A stretch of 64,000 bases of DNA from Gimesia alba (GTDB lineage Bacteria; Planctomycetota; Planctomycetia; Planctomycetales; Planctomycetaceae), in assembly GCF_007744675.1 (NCBI RefSeq), contig NZ_CP036269.1, forward strand, positions 1,503,501 to 1,567,500, read 5' to 3'. Within the stretch, counting starts at the first letter, position 1; the number at the start of each line of letters is the position of its first letter. Under the pieces are notes generated by a model. The model searched no databases, was not told the origin of the DNA, and was given only the letters and a program-made list of their open reading frames with translations. Shown piece by piece: positions 1-9,870 of this stretch. The position numbers and the translations under genes are program-made.

Positions 1-920
1 GCCAGAGCGCTGATATCATCCGTAGAGACGTGAGCATGACCATTGAGTAACGCTCGTGTTTTTCCACCTAGTAACAGGTTTTGGACTGCGCGAGGGCCTG
101 CGCCCCAGCTCAACCATTCATTGATAAATTCAGGAGTCCCCGGTTCATTGACGCGAGTTTGTCTGACGAGAGCCAGTGCGTAATCAATCACGTGGTCCGA
201 AACAGGCACCTGACGCACGATTTTTTGAATTTCCAGTACATCGACGGCGTTCAAAACGTGTTCGATTTTCTGGTTTGTATCGGACGTGGTTTTGCGAGCG
301 ATTTCCCGTTCTTCCTGGAACGATGGATATCGCACGTAAACTTTAAACATGAACCGGTCCTGCTGGGCTTCCGGCAGAGAGTAGGTCCCTTCCTGCTCGA
401 TCGGGTTTTGCGTTGCCAGTACAAAAAAGGGATCGCTCAGCAGGTGCCGTGTCTGCCCGACACTGACTTGATGCTCCTGCATTGCTTCCAGCAAAGCGGC
501 CTGTGTTTTGGGAGGCGTTCGGTTAATTTCATCCGCCAGAACCACGTTATGAAATAAAGGACCGGGGATGAAACGGAATTCTCGTTCTCCCGTTTCACGA
601 TTTTCCTGTAATACGTCGGTTCCTGTAATATCAGCGGGCATCAGGTCGGGGGTAAACTGAATGCGGCTAAACGACATCGAAAGTGTTTGGGCCAGCGAGC
701 TGATCATCAGCGTTTTGGCAAGCCCTGGAACTCCTTCTAGTAAACAGTGACCACGACTGAATAGTGCGATCAAGAGCTGCTCAATGACATCATCCTGACC
801 CACAATGACTTTCGACATCTGACCGTGGATCTGCTGATAGGCATTACTCAGCTTATCAATTGATTCCTGAGTGATTTCAAGCTCAGGAGATCCGGTTACA
901 TCATGATTCTCTTCCGACAT
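1..920 (-). CDS. MoxR-family AAA+ ATPase (3' end outside window)
   Basis: About 306 residues are visible, starting at the ATG at 918-920 (M-S-E-E-N-H). The Walker A loop is G-V-P-G-L-A-K-T, Walker B is V-V-L-A-D-E-I-N-R, and [12 protein letters not shown] is the sensor region typical of MoxR (family knowledge). MoxR ATPases are chaperone-like proteins usually next to DUF58 and VWA-domain genes; those would lie to the left, outside the window, so this context is inferred. MoxR proteins are about 320-350 residues, so only a short C-terminal piece is missing. Upstream on the minus strand an AAAGGTG stretch ahead of the ATG can act as ribosome binding site. Confidence 0.92.
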   Translation of the reverse strand, partial: MSEENHDVTGSPELEITQESIDKLSNAYQQIHGQMSKVIVGQDDVIEQLLIALFSRGHCLLEGVPGLAKTLMISSLAQTLSMSFSRIQFTPDLMPADITGTDVLQENRETGEREFRFIPGPLFHNVVLADEINRTPPKTQAALLEAMQEHQVSVGQTRHLLSDPFFVLATQNPIEQEGTYSLPEAQQDRFMFKVYVRYPSFQEEREIARKTTSDTNQKIEHVLNAVDVLEIQKIVRQVPVSDHVIDYALALVRQTRVNEPGTPEFINEWLSWGAGPRAVQNLLLGGKTRALLNGHAHVSTDDISAL

Positions 921-1270
921 CCGTTTTCACACCTTTCTACAAAGGTAAACACTGCTTAGCACAGATAGTTCCGTAAGTTCTATCGTAATGCCTGAGAAGG
1001 GACTTTGCGACTATAAACCAAGAAATTACAGGGGTTTCCTTCCAATCTGCGAGCGTTCACGAAAGGCAGGATTTTCTCTGAAGAATGCTTCGAATACAAG
1101 AAACAAAAATTCAGACCTTTTTGCCTATTTTACTCGACCCGGGTGGGTGGGGAAGCCTTATTTTGAAGCTTCCTGTCGAGATTGACTGGAAAGACTCTGT
1201 TAAGCCGGCCTCAGCCGATCGATTTCCAGTAGAAAACATCAGCGTGTATCCACACAGACGGGGTGACTCA
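921..1270. other. Intergenic region between purL and the MoxR gene
   Basis: No convincing gene. It should hold the promoter of the MoxR gene or be a long operon spacer. A weak GGAAGC/GCTTCC inverted repeat lies near 1151-1173 but has no U-tract, so I do not call a terminator. Confidence 0.5.
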
Positions 1271-4186
1271 TCAGTCCCACGCCAATGGATTTTTCCAGGC
1301 GACTTTCAACTCATCCAGGCTGGCATTGATCGCGACATTACCCGAATTGCCTTTCACAGTGAACTGGCGGCTACTGATGACTTCCCCGATTTCGACCAGC
1401 GGCAGTTTTTTAAAGCAGGCCTGTAGCGCCTCGATTTTATCCGGGGCAACTTCGATCAAAAAGCGGGTGTTGCTTTCTGAGAATAGCAGACTGGGGGTTG
1501 AAAGCTCAAGTGCTTCGGGAAGACGCGTCGGGTCCAGTTTCATTCCAAATCCACCAGCAAAGGCCATCTCAGCCGCTGCGACAGCCAGTCCGCCTTCACT
1601 CAGGTCGTGACAACTTCTCACGAGTTGTTGCTGAATGGCAGCGTGCATCGCTTTGAAAATTTCCGGTGCCTCATCTTTATCGACGTGTGGAACCTGCCCC
1701 CCTTCCAGTTGATTTACAAGTGCAAAGTGGCTGCCTCCCAATTCATCCTGTGTCGAACCAACCAGGAAAATCCGGTTGCCGGGTGCTTTCAAGTCCATCG
1801 TGACTGCTTTACTGACGTCGGCAATTTGTCCGATGGCGCTGATTAAGAGTGAAGCGGGGATAGCGACAGTCTCTTTTTCCCCTTGTTCATTCTCATATGA
1901 AAACTCGTTGTACAAACTGTCTTTACCACTGATAAAGGGAGAGCCGAAGACAATTGAGAATTCCTGGCAAGCCAGGGCTGCGGCAACCAGGCTGCCTAAC
2001 GTCTCCGGCCGGTCGGTATTTCCCCAGCAGAAATTATCGAGAATCGCAATCTTCGCGGGATCTGCTCCTACTGCGACGCAGTTTCGAATGGCTTCATCAA
2101 TCGCAGAGGCCGCCATCCAGTGGGTGCTTAAGTCTCCGTATCGGGGATTCATGCCACACGAGATGACCAGACCGCGGGTTGAAGTCAGATCAGGGCGGAC
2201 GACGGCGGCGTCAGAGGGACCGTCATTCTGGACTCCGACTAACGGTTTCACAACGCTGCCAGCCTGCACTTCCTGATCATACTGGCGAATAATCCACTCT
2301 TTGCTGCAGACATTCAGTGAGCTTAAGATCGAAAGCAGGTCGTTGGTATGATCGCCATTTTGTGGAGGAATCAGAGGGGTAAAGTCTGGGGTTTTGTAAA
2401 TGGCTTCACGAATTACAGGTGGTCGGCCATCATGCAGGAACGACATTTCCAGATCGGCCACAGTCTGCTCCTGATATTTGAGAACCAGATGATTGGTATC
2501 AGTAAATTTTCCAATCACCGATGCTTCGACACCCTCACCAGCGCAGATCGCTTCGAATTCTTCCCAGTTTTCGGGGGGAACTGCCAAAACCATTCGTTCC
2601 TGTGCTTCAGAAATCCAGATTTCGGTATAGGACAAGCCAGCGTATTTCAGCGGGCATTGATCCAGCCAGACTTCAGCGCCCGTCTTTTCTCCCATCTCTC
2701 CCACTGCGCTACTGAAACCTCCGGCGCCGCAGTCGGTAATGGCCGAAAATAACTCTTTGTCGCGTGCTTCCAGAATGACATCCATCGTCATTTTTTCGGT
2801 AATCGCATTTCCAATTTGCACAGCGCCACCAGACAGCATTTCACTTTCTGAAGTCAGTTCGGCAGAAGAAAATGTTGCGCCGTGAATTCCATCCCGTCCG
2901 GTGCGACCGCCGACAGCAACGATATAATGCCCGGGTTGTGCCTGTTGCTTGGCAGATTTTCCTACGGGCAGCATTGCCACGTTGCCACAGTAGACGAGCG
3001 GATTTCCGAGATAGCGTTCATCGAAGTAAACCGCGCCATTGACAGTCGGAATTCCCATGCGGTTGCCGTAATCGCGTACGCCGGAAACAACACCGGTGGC
3101 AACAGCTTTGGGGTGTAACACGCCTGCTGGAAGTTCGTCGTAAGAAATTTCCGGAGGGGCAAAACAGAAGACGTCAGTATTACAAACTGGTTTGCCTCCG
3201 AGTCCTGTTCCCAAGGGGTCGCGGATCACGCCGCCCAGTCCAGTATTCGCACCACCATACGGCTCCAGTGCTGACGGGTGGTTGTGTGTCTCCACTTTAA
3301 AGCAGACATCCTGCTTGTCGTCGAAGGTGATCACGCCGGCGTTGTCGGCGAATACACTGACACACCAGTCTTTCTCGCCAAGTGATTTACGAATTTCCGT
3401 AGTGGCGGCAAAGATCGTTTCCTTGAGCATGTTCTCAAAATGCAGGTCGCGCTCTTCATCCCGAAAATGAATTCGTCCGGCCAGTGTTTTGTGAGAACAG
3501 TGTTCACTCCAGGTTTGTGCGATACTTTCCAGTTCGACGTCGGTTGGATCTTTTTCCTGACTGACATAGTAATCTTTGATGGTCCGCATCTCTGTCAGAT
3601 TCAAGTAGAGTTGACCTTCTCGGCTAAGCGTTTCCAGTTGCTGGTCATTCATGGTACGAATGGGGATCGTAGTCAGTTCAAACGTGTATTCACTGCCCAG
3701 TTTGATGGTGTCCATACTGAGAGGTCCACGGACCACGTGTTCGATCGCTTCGTTCGAAAGAACCTTGGCCGCCATCCGGTCCATTTCTTCAGAGCTCGCA
3801 TCAGAGTTGACCCAGTACTTGCGGCAGGTGGCGACATTTTCGACCGACAGGCCTATATCACAGATTGCCTGCCGGGCACTGTTGGCGACATTGTCTGTCA
3901 CACCCGGCTTGAACAAAACATTAAGAAGCGGTTCGGTTTCGGTCGCTTCGGATGAATTGCTCGACAGCATGCGAATTTCAAACGTTTCGACAATCGGATC
4001 GGAGAGCAGGGAACGGGCAATCTTTTCTACGTCGGCTTGATTCAGATCACCCTCCAGCAAATATGAGTGTGCGGCCTGTACAGAGCGAATGGAACTGGTG
4101 CCGAGCACCTGGCATTCTTTCAGAATCCGGGCACCTTCACGGTCGATCTGGTTCTCGGCAGGTTTGATTTCAACTTCGCAAAGCAT
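1271..4186 (-). CDS. purL: Phosphoribosylformylglycinamidine synthase PurL with two N-terminal PurS-like repeats
   Basis: 971 residues. Converts FGAR to FGAM in purine synthesis, using ATP and ammonia from a glutaminase partner. The catalytic part starts near residue 180: W-S-E-H-C-S-H-K (226-233), E-T-H-N-H-P-S-A (299-306) and [12 protein letters not shown] (312-323) are PurL hallmarks. Ahead of it are two PurS-like stretches, roughly 1-72 and 86-155; the second has K-P-G-V-T-D and C-R-K-Y-W, like free PurS. Small PurL is about 740 residues and large PurL about 1,300; this one has the N-terminal region of the large form but ends without the C-terminal glutaminase, so a separate PurQ is expected elsewhere. 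Followed 74 bases upstream by tyrA on the same strand. Confidence 0.95.
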   Translation of the reverse strand: MLCEVEIKPAENQIDREGARILKECQVLGTSSIRSVQAAHSYLLEGDLNQADVEKIARSLLSDPIVETFEIRMLSSNSSEATETEPLLNVLFKPGVTDNVANSARQAICDIGLSVENVATCRKYWVNSDASSEEMDRMAAKVLSNEAIEHVVRGPLSMDTIKLGSEYTFELTTIPIRTMNDQQLETLSREGQLYLNLTEMRTIKDYYVSQEKDPTDVELESIAQTWSEHCSHKTLAGRIHFRDEERDLHFENMLKETIFAATTEIRKSLGEKDWCVSVFADNAGVITFDDKQDVCFKVETHNHPSALEPYGGANTGLGGVIRDPLGTGLGGKPVCNTDVFCFAPPEISYDELPAGVLHPKAVATGVVSGVRDYGNRMGIPTVNGAVYFDERYLGNPLVYCGNVAMLPVGKSAKQQAQPGHYIVAVGGRTGRDGIHGATFSSAELTSESEMLSGGAVQIGNAITEKMTMDVILEARDKELFSAITDCGAGGFSSAVGEMGEKTGAEVWLDQCPLKYAGLSYTEIWISEAQERMVLAVPPENWEEFEAICAGEGVEASVIGKFTDTNHLVLKYQEQTVADLEMSFLHDGRPPVIREAIYKTPDFTPLIPPQNGDHTNDLLSILSSLNVCSKEWIIRQYDQEVQAGSVVKPLVGVQNDGPSDAAVVRPDLTSTRGLVISCGMNPRYGDLSTHWMAASAIDEAIRNCVAVGADPAKIAILDNFCWGNTDRPETLGSLVAAALACQEFSIVFGSPFISGKDSLYNEFSYENEQGEKETVAIPASLLISAIGQIADVSKAVTMDLKAPGNRIFLVGSTQDELGGSHFALVNQLEGGQVPHVDKDEAPEIFKAMHAAIQQQLVRSCHDLSEGGLAVAAAEMAFAGGFGMKLDPTRLPEALELSTPSLLFSESNTRFLIEVAPDKIEALQACFKKLPLVEIGEVISSRQFTVKGNSGNVAINASLDELKVAWKNPLAWD

Positions 4187-4260
4187 GTGAATTCCAGTTA
4201 CTGTTTAATCAAGTCAGAAAAATGAATTTATTCGATTACAGCCATCGCCCCAGACAAACG

Positions 4261-5142
4261 CTATTGTGGACGGGCTGAATTTAATGCATCGTGATTCTTT
4301 TTACCATCTTCCAGAAGTTGGCGCAGCAGATTTTCGTCATGGTTTTTGATGGCATCTCTTAAGCGGTGTAGTGATTGGGTGTATTTATCAATACTGTGCA
4401 CAACGGCTTCACTATTACTGAGTAAGATATCGAGCCAGATTGAGGGGTCACCGGCGGCAATCCGGGTCGTATCCCGAAATCCGGTTGAGGTAAATTTTCT
4501 GTTTTCTGCCGTCAGGGTCATGGCTAATGCGGAAGAGACCACGTGTGGGAGATGGCTGGTTTCAGCGAGGATTTGATCATGTTTCTCAGGAGAAGTCTCC
4601 AGAACATGCATCCCCAACGCTTCCCAGAATTGTTTGACTTTGGCGACTGCCTCTATGGGGAGCGAAGCGTCTGGTGTGATCACACAGGGGCGATGCTGAA
4701 ACAGATTAGGGTCTGCGAATTCAAAACCGGCTTTTTCCGAACCTGCCAGGGGATGCGAGGCGACAAACGTCACTCCTTCAGGAAGGCTTCCATAAAGGTC
4801 TTCGCATATTTTCTGTTTGGTGCTGCCTACATCGGTGATGATGGTTCCCGGGCGGCTATGTTGCGCCACCGTTCGGATGAATTGCACGATCTGGTTGACG
4901 GGTGTGCAAACGATGACCAGATCTGACTGGGCTGATGTCTCAGCGATATTCGTGGTGCCACGGTCCAGTAAGCCAGATTGTTGAGCCGCGCGCATGCGAG
5001 AGGGATTCCGCCCTGCTCCCAGGACTGTTTTGGCTATTTTGCGGCGTCGCGCTGCCGCTGCAATAGAACCTCCCAGCAGACCGACGCCAATGATGCCGAT
5101 CGTTTTGAAGAGGTAGGGATTTTCTGTCGTTGGTTCAGTCAT
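4261..5142 (-). CDS. tyrA: Prephenate/arogenate dehydrogenase
   Basis: 293 residues, NAD(P)-dependent oxidative decarboxylation in tyrosine synthesis. The N-terminal Rossmann loop is G-V-G-L-L-G-G-S near residue 20. Further TyrA motifs are D-V-G-S-T-K, S-H-P-L-A-G-S-E and the helical domain's S-H-L-P-H-V. There is no fused chorismate mutase or ACT domain; a separate AroH-type chorismate mutase lies at 35556-35927. Whether the substrate is prephenate or arogenate cannot be told from sequence reading. Same strand as purL, 74 bases apart, so co-transcription is possible but the functions are unrelated. Confidence 0.92.
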   Translation of the reverse strand: MTEPTTENPYLFKTIGIIGVGLLGGSIAAAARRRKIAKTVLGAGRNPSRMRAAQQSGLLDRGTTNIAETSAQSDLVIVCTPVNQIVQFIRTVAQHSRPGTIITDVGSTKQKICEDLYGSLPEGVTFVASHPLAGSEKAGFEFADPNLFQHRPCVITPDASLPIEAVAKVKQFWEALGMHVLETSPEKHDQILAETSHLPHVVSSALAMTLTAENRKFTSTGFRDTTRIAAGDPSIWLDILLSNSEAVVHSIDKYTQSLHRLRDAIKNHDENLLRQLLEDGKKNHDALNSARPQ

Positions 5143-5262
5143 GCCTCGTATTGTAGAAGCCCCGAATCGGGATTTCCAGCGGCTCGAAGGCAGTATCAGC
5201 GAGCTGATCGAAAAGTCTCACGACGCTGTAAGTTATTTAATCGTTGTCTTTTGTGATGCGTC

Positions 5263-6543
5263 TCATTTGTGATCTGAGATTCGATAGAGGTAGCCGTTTG
5301 TTCGCAGGTAGATACTACCTTCGCTGACAGCGGGAGAGGCATTGAATAAGTCCTCATCGGTTTCGATTTCGTTCCGTGCCAGCTCCTTATATTCAGGACC
5401 CGCATTGAGGACAACGACCCCATTCTCCCGGGTTGTGATATAGAGCTTACCGTCGCCGAGAACGATGGACGCATAGAGTCGGGACTTGGTCGGTAGCCGG
5501 TTCTTATAGACCACTTCTCCATTTTTCGCATTCAGGCAGAACGCGATGCCGCGATCGCTGGCCCAGTAGAGATGGTCCTTAAAGAAAACGGGAGAAGTAA
5601 CATTCGCACCAACGTTGACTTCCCACAACTTGTGAGTTTTAGTGACATCGCCGCGACCTCCCGGACGAACGGCAATACTGCGATTACTACGACCGCCCAG
5701 ACAGTACAGAATTCCCTCGTTCTGAACAACAACGGGCACGACGTAGTCTTGAATGCCTTCACAGGTCCATAGTTTTTTACCTGTATCTGGATCAAATCCC
5801 AGAATCTGATTTTTCTGGTTCACGACCAGTTCCTGTTTGCCGCCCGGCACATCCACAATTGAGGGAGTGGTCCAGGCACGGACAATATTCTCTGCTTTCC
5901 AGGCAATCTCGCCGTTGCTTTTCTTTAACGCGTAAACAGTATCGCTTTCAATACTGGCATTCACGATCACAAAGTCTTTGTACAGAATCGGAGACGAAGC
6001 AGAACCAAAGCCCGCGGTTCCTTCGCCGACGTCGGCTCGCCACTTGAGTTTTCCTTTCAAGTCATAAGCGACAACGCCCGAGGTACCAAAAAAGGCATAG
6101 ACGCCGGTCTCGTCACAGGCCGGAGTTCCACTGGCGTAGCCGTGGTCGACAATTCGTTTCGTGATTTTCTGAACCCGATTCAAGGGAGGCACCGATTCAT
6201 CCCACATGATTTCACCGTTCTGTCGATTGACTGAGATGACGTGCAACCGCAAATCAGACGGGTTGCCATCATCTTCTGTCGTGAGACCGTATCCGGTATA
6301 TGCGGTGAGAAACACCTGATTGCCAAATAGAACCGGGCTGGAAGATCCATGTCCCGGCAATTTCGTTTTCCAGACAATATTCTTCTCGGCATTCCACTCT
6401 GTCGGTAGGCCCGTGGAAGCGGAAATCCCATTTCCGGAAGGGCCACGGAATTGGGACCAGTCAGTGGCCGGGAGCGAAGTCAGATTTGTTGTCGCAAAAG
6501 CCAATAACAAAATCACTGCGGAAAGAATGCGGCTCATGTTCAA
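5263..6543 (-). CDS. Secreted PQQ-binding-like beta-propeller protein
   Basis: 426 residues. The N-terminus has a hydrophobic signal peptide (residues about 4-24) followed by W-S-Q-F-R-G-P-S-G-N-G, the start seen in many planctomycete PQQ-like propeller proteins (family knowledge). The remainder is a run of repeats of the type G-x-x-x-A-x-D-x-x-x-G-x-x-x-W, for instance the stretches ending in K-L-K-W-R, E-I-A-W-K and K-K-L-W-T, which fit propeller blades. No transmembrane anchor beyond the signal peptide. Enzymatic activity cannot be assigned; many members have lost PQQ-dependent dehydrogenase function. It stands alone, with 120-180 bases on both sides. Confidence 0.88.
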   Translation of the reverse strand: MNMSRILSAVILLLAFATTNLTSLPATDWSQFRGPSGNGISASTGLPTEWNAEKNIVWKTKLPGHGSSSPVLFGNQVFLTAYTGYGLTTEDDGNPSDLRLHVISVNRQNGEIMWDESVPPLNRVQKITKRIVDHGYASGTPACDETGVYAFFGTSGVVAYDLKGKLKWRADVGEGTAGFGSASSPILYKDFVIVNASIESDTVYALKKSNGEIAWKAENIVRAWTTPSIVDVPGGKQELVVNQKNQILGFDPDTGKKLWTCEGIQDYVVPVVVQNEGILYCLGGRSNRSIAVRPGGRGDVTKTHKLWEVNVGANVTSPVFFKDHLYWASDRGIAFCLNAKNGEVVYKNRLPTKSRLYASIVLGDGKLYITTRENGVVVLNAGPEYKELARNEIETDEDLFNASPAVSEGSIYLRTNGYLYRISDHK

Positions 6544-6721
6544 ATTCCATTGGAAGATCGAGGGTGGGGAGAAAGTTCACTCAATAATGAAACAACGACA
6601 GCCGAAGCTGGTTTCGCTGTTTCATCAAATTAGAGTGTTTTAGTCTTCCAGGCAAGCATTATTCCTGGTTCTGCCTGAATTATTCCGGTGAACAGAGGGA
6701 TAATGGAACTAGCTGGCTGGC

Positions 6722-7990
6722 TCAGATCAGCTTTTCAATGGGCGTACCGTCACTGAGAGCCAGCGGACGACCGATGGGAGAAATCAGTTCTTTCTTATAG
6801 TCGATGTTCAGATTTTGCAGAATTGTCGCGTAAAGATCCTGAATTTGAACTGGCTCGGTCGGTTTCTTTTCTTTGCCGGTCGGATCGGTTTCTCCGATAA
6901 TTACATTCCCTTTCAAGCCGCCGCCCCCCACGATACAGGAGAAACCTGTGGGCCAGTGATCGCGGCCCTCCAGTGGATTGATTTTGGGAGTGCGACCGAA
7001 TTCGCCGATGCAGAGTACAATCGTCGAATCGAGCAAGTCTCTCGACTTCAGATCCTTGAGCAGACTGGAAAAAGCAGGGTCGAGCATCTTCGCCTGGGTC
7101 TGGTGTCCGGTAAAGTTATTGGCATGACTGTCCCAGCCGCTGAGGTTGACTTCAATGGAATGCACGCCTTGCTCAACCAGCCTGCGGGCCACCAGGCAGC
7201 CTCTGCCGAAAGAAGAGTCTCCATAAGCCTTGCGGACTGACTCCGGCTCTTTCTCAATTTCAAACGCGTTGAGCTGTTCGGAACTCATCATGGTCAATGC
7301 ACGGTCGATAGTTGACTGGTGCAATGTTTTTTTTGTTTGAATGGTTCTGCCTTTTTGAAATGCCTGGGAGACGATATTTAAATTTTCCAGACGGCGATTC
7401 TGTCGTGGGGATTCGACACCGGCGCGCATGTTGCCAATATTTTTCCCCGGATCCTGCACACGGAATGCGTCAAGGTGTCCGCCAAGATAGCCGCCCCGAG
7501 CGGGGAACTGGGTATTACCCATCGAAATATGCTGGGGGATTTCAAGACTTTGATTGGGGGTTTCATGTGTGATGATTGCCCCCAGTGCCGGGTAGACAGT
7601 TGTTGGTTCGGGACGGTAACCTGTCTTGAGATATTTAGTGCCGCGTTCATGATCGCCTTCTTTGGAAACCATGGAGCGAATGACCGACATCCCGTCGAGC
7701 TGTTCTGCCAACAGGGGATACATATCGGAAATCTGGAGTCCAGGGACTACGGTTTTAATCGCGTTTCCCGGACCGCCGATGGCTGTTCCCGGATGTGGGT
7801 CCCAGGTTTCCAGCTGGCTGGGGCCTCCCCCCATCCAGAGAACGATGACCGATTTCTGGCGTTCGGGACCTCGTTTTTGTGCTGCTTTCAAATCGAATCC
7901 GGGCAGCATAAATGAGAGCGTGCTGCCCACGGCGACTTTACATAAGTCGCGGCGGTTGAATTTGGTTGATAAAAAAGTGGAATCAAACAT
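6722..7990 (-). CDS. DUF1501 domain-containing protein, likely Tat-exported
   Basis: 422 residues. Residues 12-30 hold N-R-R-D-L-C-K-V-A-V-G followed by a hydrophobic stretch, a twin-arginine-type signal. The mature part has V-I-V-L-W-M-G-G-G-P-S-Q and, near the end, G-E-F-G-R-T-P-K-I-N and G-R-D-H-W-P, the alkaline-phosphatase/sulfatase-like marks of DUF1501 (family knowledge). Its start lies 3 bases beyond the stop of the DUF1549/DUF1553 gene upstream, so the two are one operon, a pairing very common in planctomycetes. The biochemical role of this pair is unknown; they are often proposed to handle polysaccharides outside the cytoplasm. Confidence 0.93.
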   Translation of the reverse strand: MFDSTFLSTKFNRRDLCKVAVGSTLSFMLPGFDLKAAQKRGPERQKSVIVLWMGGGPSQLETWDPHPGTAIGGPGNAIKTVVPGLQISDMYPLLAEQLDGMSVIRSMVSKEGDHERGTKYLKTGYRPEPTTVYPALGAIITHETPNQSLEIPQHISMGNTQFPARGGYLGGHLDAFRVQDPGKNIGNMRAGVESPRQNRRLENLNIVSQAFQKGRTIQTKKTLHQSTIDRALTMMSSEQLNAFEIEKEPESVRKAYGDSSFGRGCLVARRLVEQGVHSIEVNLSGWDSHANNFTGHQTQAKMLDPAFSSLLKDLKSRDLLDSTIVLCIGEFGRTPKINPLEGRDHWPTGFSCIVGGGGLKGNVIIGETDPTGKEKKPTEPVQIQDLYATILQNLNIDYKKELISPIGRPLALSDGTPIEKLI

Positions 7991-7993
7991 GGC

Positions 7994-9631
7994 TTAATGG
8001 TTCCAGGAAAATTCGGGTGAATTATAAAGAGCCCAAAACAGGTCTTCGGTGATTTTCTCGCGTTGTTTCGGATTTGAAGCAGTCTGATATTGTTTCAAAA
8101 AGTGGTCTCGTTCCAGGCTGGTAGGTAAGCGGGTCAGGCAGACTAAGAAACAGGTTTCCACCCGTTTTTCATCTGAGATATCCAGCTGTGAAACTCGCCC
8201 GACTGAATTCAACATCGAAGCACTGCCGTTGTCTCGAGCGAATTCGCCGTTCATTCTGAGCAGAGCCTGGGGAATCGTGCCGGGAAAATCATTGAGTTCG
8301 TCACTACCCAAATCACCGTACTCACGGACAAAATCAATCTCGGAGAAAAACCGGCGTCCTCTCATAAAGAGATTCGAATTCTGATCGATTGTTTTTAACG
8401 ACGAAGCCTGCAGCATGGATCCAATAATCTGTTCAGGACGCAAACGGACGAGTGGAAACAGCGCCCAGGCATCAGTGGCGCGTTCAATTTGTTCGCTGTC
8501 ATCGGTTTGAGAAGTGGAAGACAGTCGAAATGGTTTTGATGCGACAATGGTTTGAACCATGCGTTTGATGTCATATCCGTTTTCGCGAAAATCCTGTCCG
8601 AGAATGTCGAGCACATCTGGATCCGATTCAGTCAAATCGGTGGGAGCGGGCAGGTCGTCCACGGGATTAAAATAGGGAACACCAAATATTAATCCCCAGA
8701 ACCGATTGGCGGCAGCCCGTTCAAATCTACGGTTTTGACGATGTGTGACCCACGCCGCCAGTTTCTCCCGCAGAGTCCCTTTTTCCGGCAGGCACTCATT
8801 CAGAAAAGGGACCTGCGGAGAAACAGTACGTTTTTCTAGTGTCTCCCGGTCTTCCACTTCATATTTCAGTTCCTCGTTCTGTCGTACCCCGAGAACCTGA
8901 ATTTCAACTTGTCCATAAAAGGCAGTCAAACCTTCAAAGTCGGATTGTTTCCAATGATCAAAGGGATGGTCATGGCATTGGGCACAATCGATTCGCTGTC
9001 CTAGAAAGGCACGCACCGTGCTGCCGGTTAACTTGTTGCGATCAAGGTTACCGTCAGCGACTGCTGATGTAATAAAATTCGTTTCGGGATCACCGGTCCA
9101 GAGTCCTTCACCGGAGATCAACGTGCGGACCAGTTCATCGTACGGCGTATTGGCTTGAATCTGTTCGCTGAGCCAGGCTTTGAATCGATCACGACGGAAG
9201 ATAATAAACTGACCCTGTTCCACGCCGACATAAGCACGTGTGAATCGTTCTGAAAAATAGTCGGCAAAGCGACGGTCTTCCAAGAGTTTGAGGGTCCAGC
9301 GTTGGATTCGATCTGCTCCCTGCATCGCTTCGAATTCACGGAGTTCCTCCAATGAGGGAATCGTGCCATGCAAGGCCAACGAGAGCCGGCGGAGCAGCAG
9401 GTAATCATCTGTCGTTTCAGTGGGGGTAATACCCTGTTCGGACCATTGATTTTCAAAAACCTGATCGACCTGTTCGACAGTACTGATAATAGAATTGTCT
9501 TCTGGCAGGGCAGGTGCTTTGGGAGAAATGGCAACCGGGCTGCTGGAAGCCCAGGCGACCAGTGAAACAACCAGACCAACAACACAGAATGGCAGGCAAG
9601 CGATTTTCCAGTTGTGGGATCTTGGCTTCAT
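7994..9631 (-). CDS. DUF1549/DUF1553 domain protein (planctomycete cytochrome-like partner)
   Basis: 545 residues from the ATG at 9629-9631. I chose this start rather than the one ten codons upstream (9661) because it places a K/R-rich start and the hydrophobic signal segment right at the N-terminus, with AGAGA upstream. DUF1549 is the first half (L-L-R-R-L-S-L-A-L-H-G, Y-A-x-x-F-S-E-R-type motifs). C-A-Q-C-H-D-H-P-F-D-H-W is a CxxCH haem-c-like motif seen in nearly all members. DUF1553 follows (A-N-R-F-W-G, F-R-E-N-G-Y-D, P-E-Q-I-I). Unlike the gene at 61750 it has no Ig-like or N-terminal cytochrome domain. Operon with the DUF1501 gene downstream. Confidence 0.92.
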   Translation of the reverse strand: MKPRSHNWKIACLPFCVVGLVVSLVAWASSSPVAISPKAPALPEDNSIISTVEQVDQVFENQWSEQGITPTETTDDYLLLRRLSLALHGTIPSLEELREFEAMQGADRIQRWTLKLLEDRRFADYFSERFTRAYVGVEQGQFIIFRRDRFKAWLSEQIQANTPYDELVRTLISGEGLWTGDPETNFITSAVADGNLDRNKLTGSTVRAFLGQRIDCAQCHDHPFDHWKQSDFEGLTAFYGQVEIQVLGVRQNEELKYEVEDRETLEKRTVSPQVPFLNECLPEKGTLREKLAAWVTHRQNRRFERAAANRFWGLIFGVPYFNPVDDLPAPTDLTESDPDVLDILGQDFRENGYDIKRMVQTIVASKPFRLSSTSQTDDSEQIERATDAWALFPLVRLRPEQIIGSMLQASSLKTIDQNSNLFMRGRRFFSEIDFVREYGDLGSDELNDFPGTIPQALLRMNGEFARDNGSASMLNSVGRVSQLDISDEKRVETCFLVCLTRLPTSLERDHFLKQYQTASNPKQREKITEDLFWALYNSPEFSWNH

Positions 9632-9824
9632 AAAATCATCTCTGAATAAATGTGAAGGCACTTAAGAGCGTGAAACGGTTTCTTTTTTCACGCGTTCTGT
9701 TAATCATACCAGATTGGCAATTCGAAAGTTTCAGTGATTTCTTGAAACTTGGGGCTTTTTTTCGAGTATCACTCATTAGGCAGATCAGGAGCAAGATATG
9801 TTTGCTTCTCGATTCAGCAGAAAT

Positions 9825-9836
9825 ATCTGTTATAAT
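9825..9836 (+). promoter_or_regulatory. Extended -10 promoter candidate for the membrane protein gene
   Basis: TGTTATAAT (9828-9836) is a perfect -10 hexamer with the TGN extension. No good -35 lies 16-18 bases upstream, as expected for extended -10 promoters. It is about 35 bases ahead of the ATG at 9871. Confidence 0.4.
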
Positions 9837-9870
9837 TTAGACTTACCTATTCGCAGGTGGTATTTTGAAA

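Noticed and set aside
6651-6675. CAGGCA/TGCCTG inverted repeat after the DUF1501 gene as terminator
   Set aside because: Six-base arms, long loop and no T-run.
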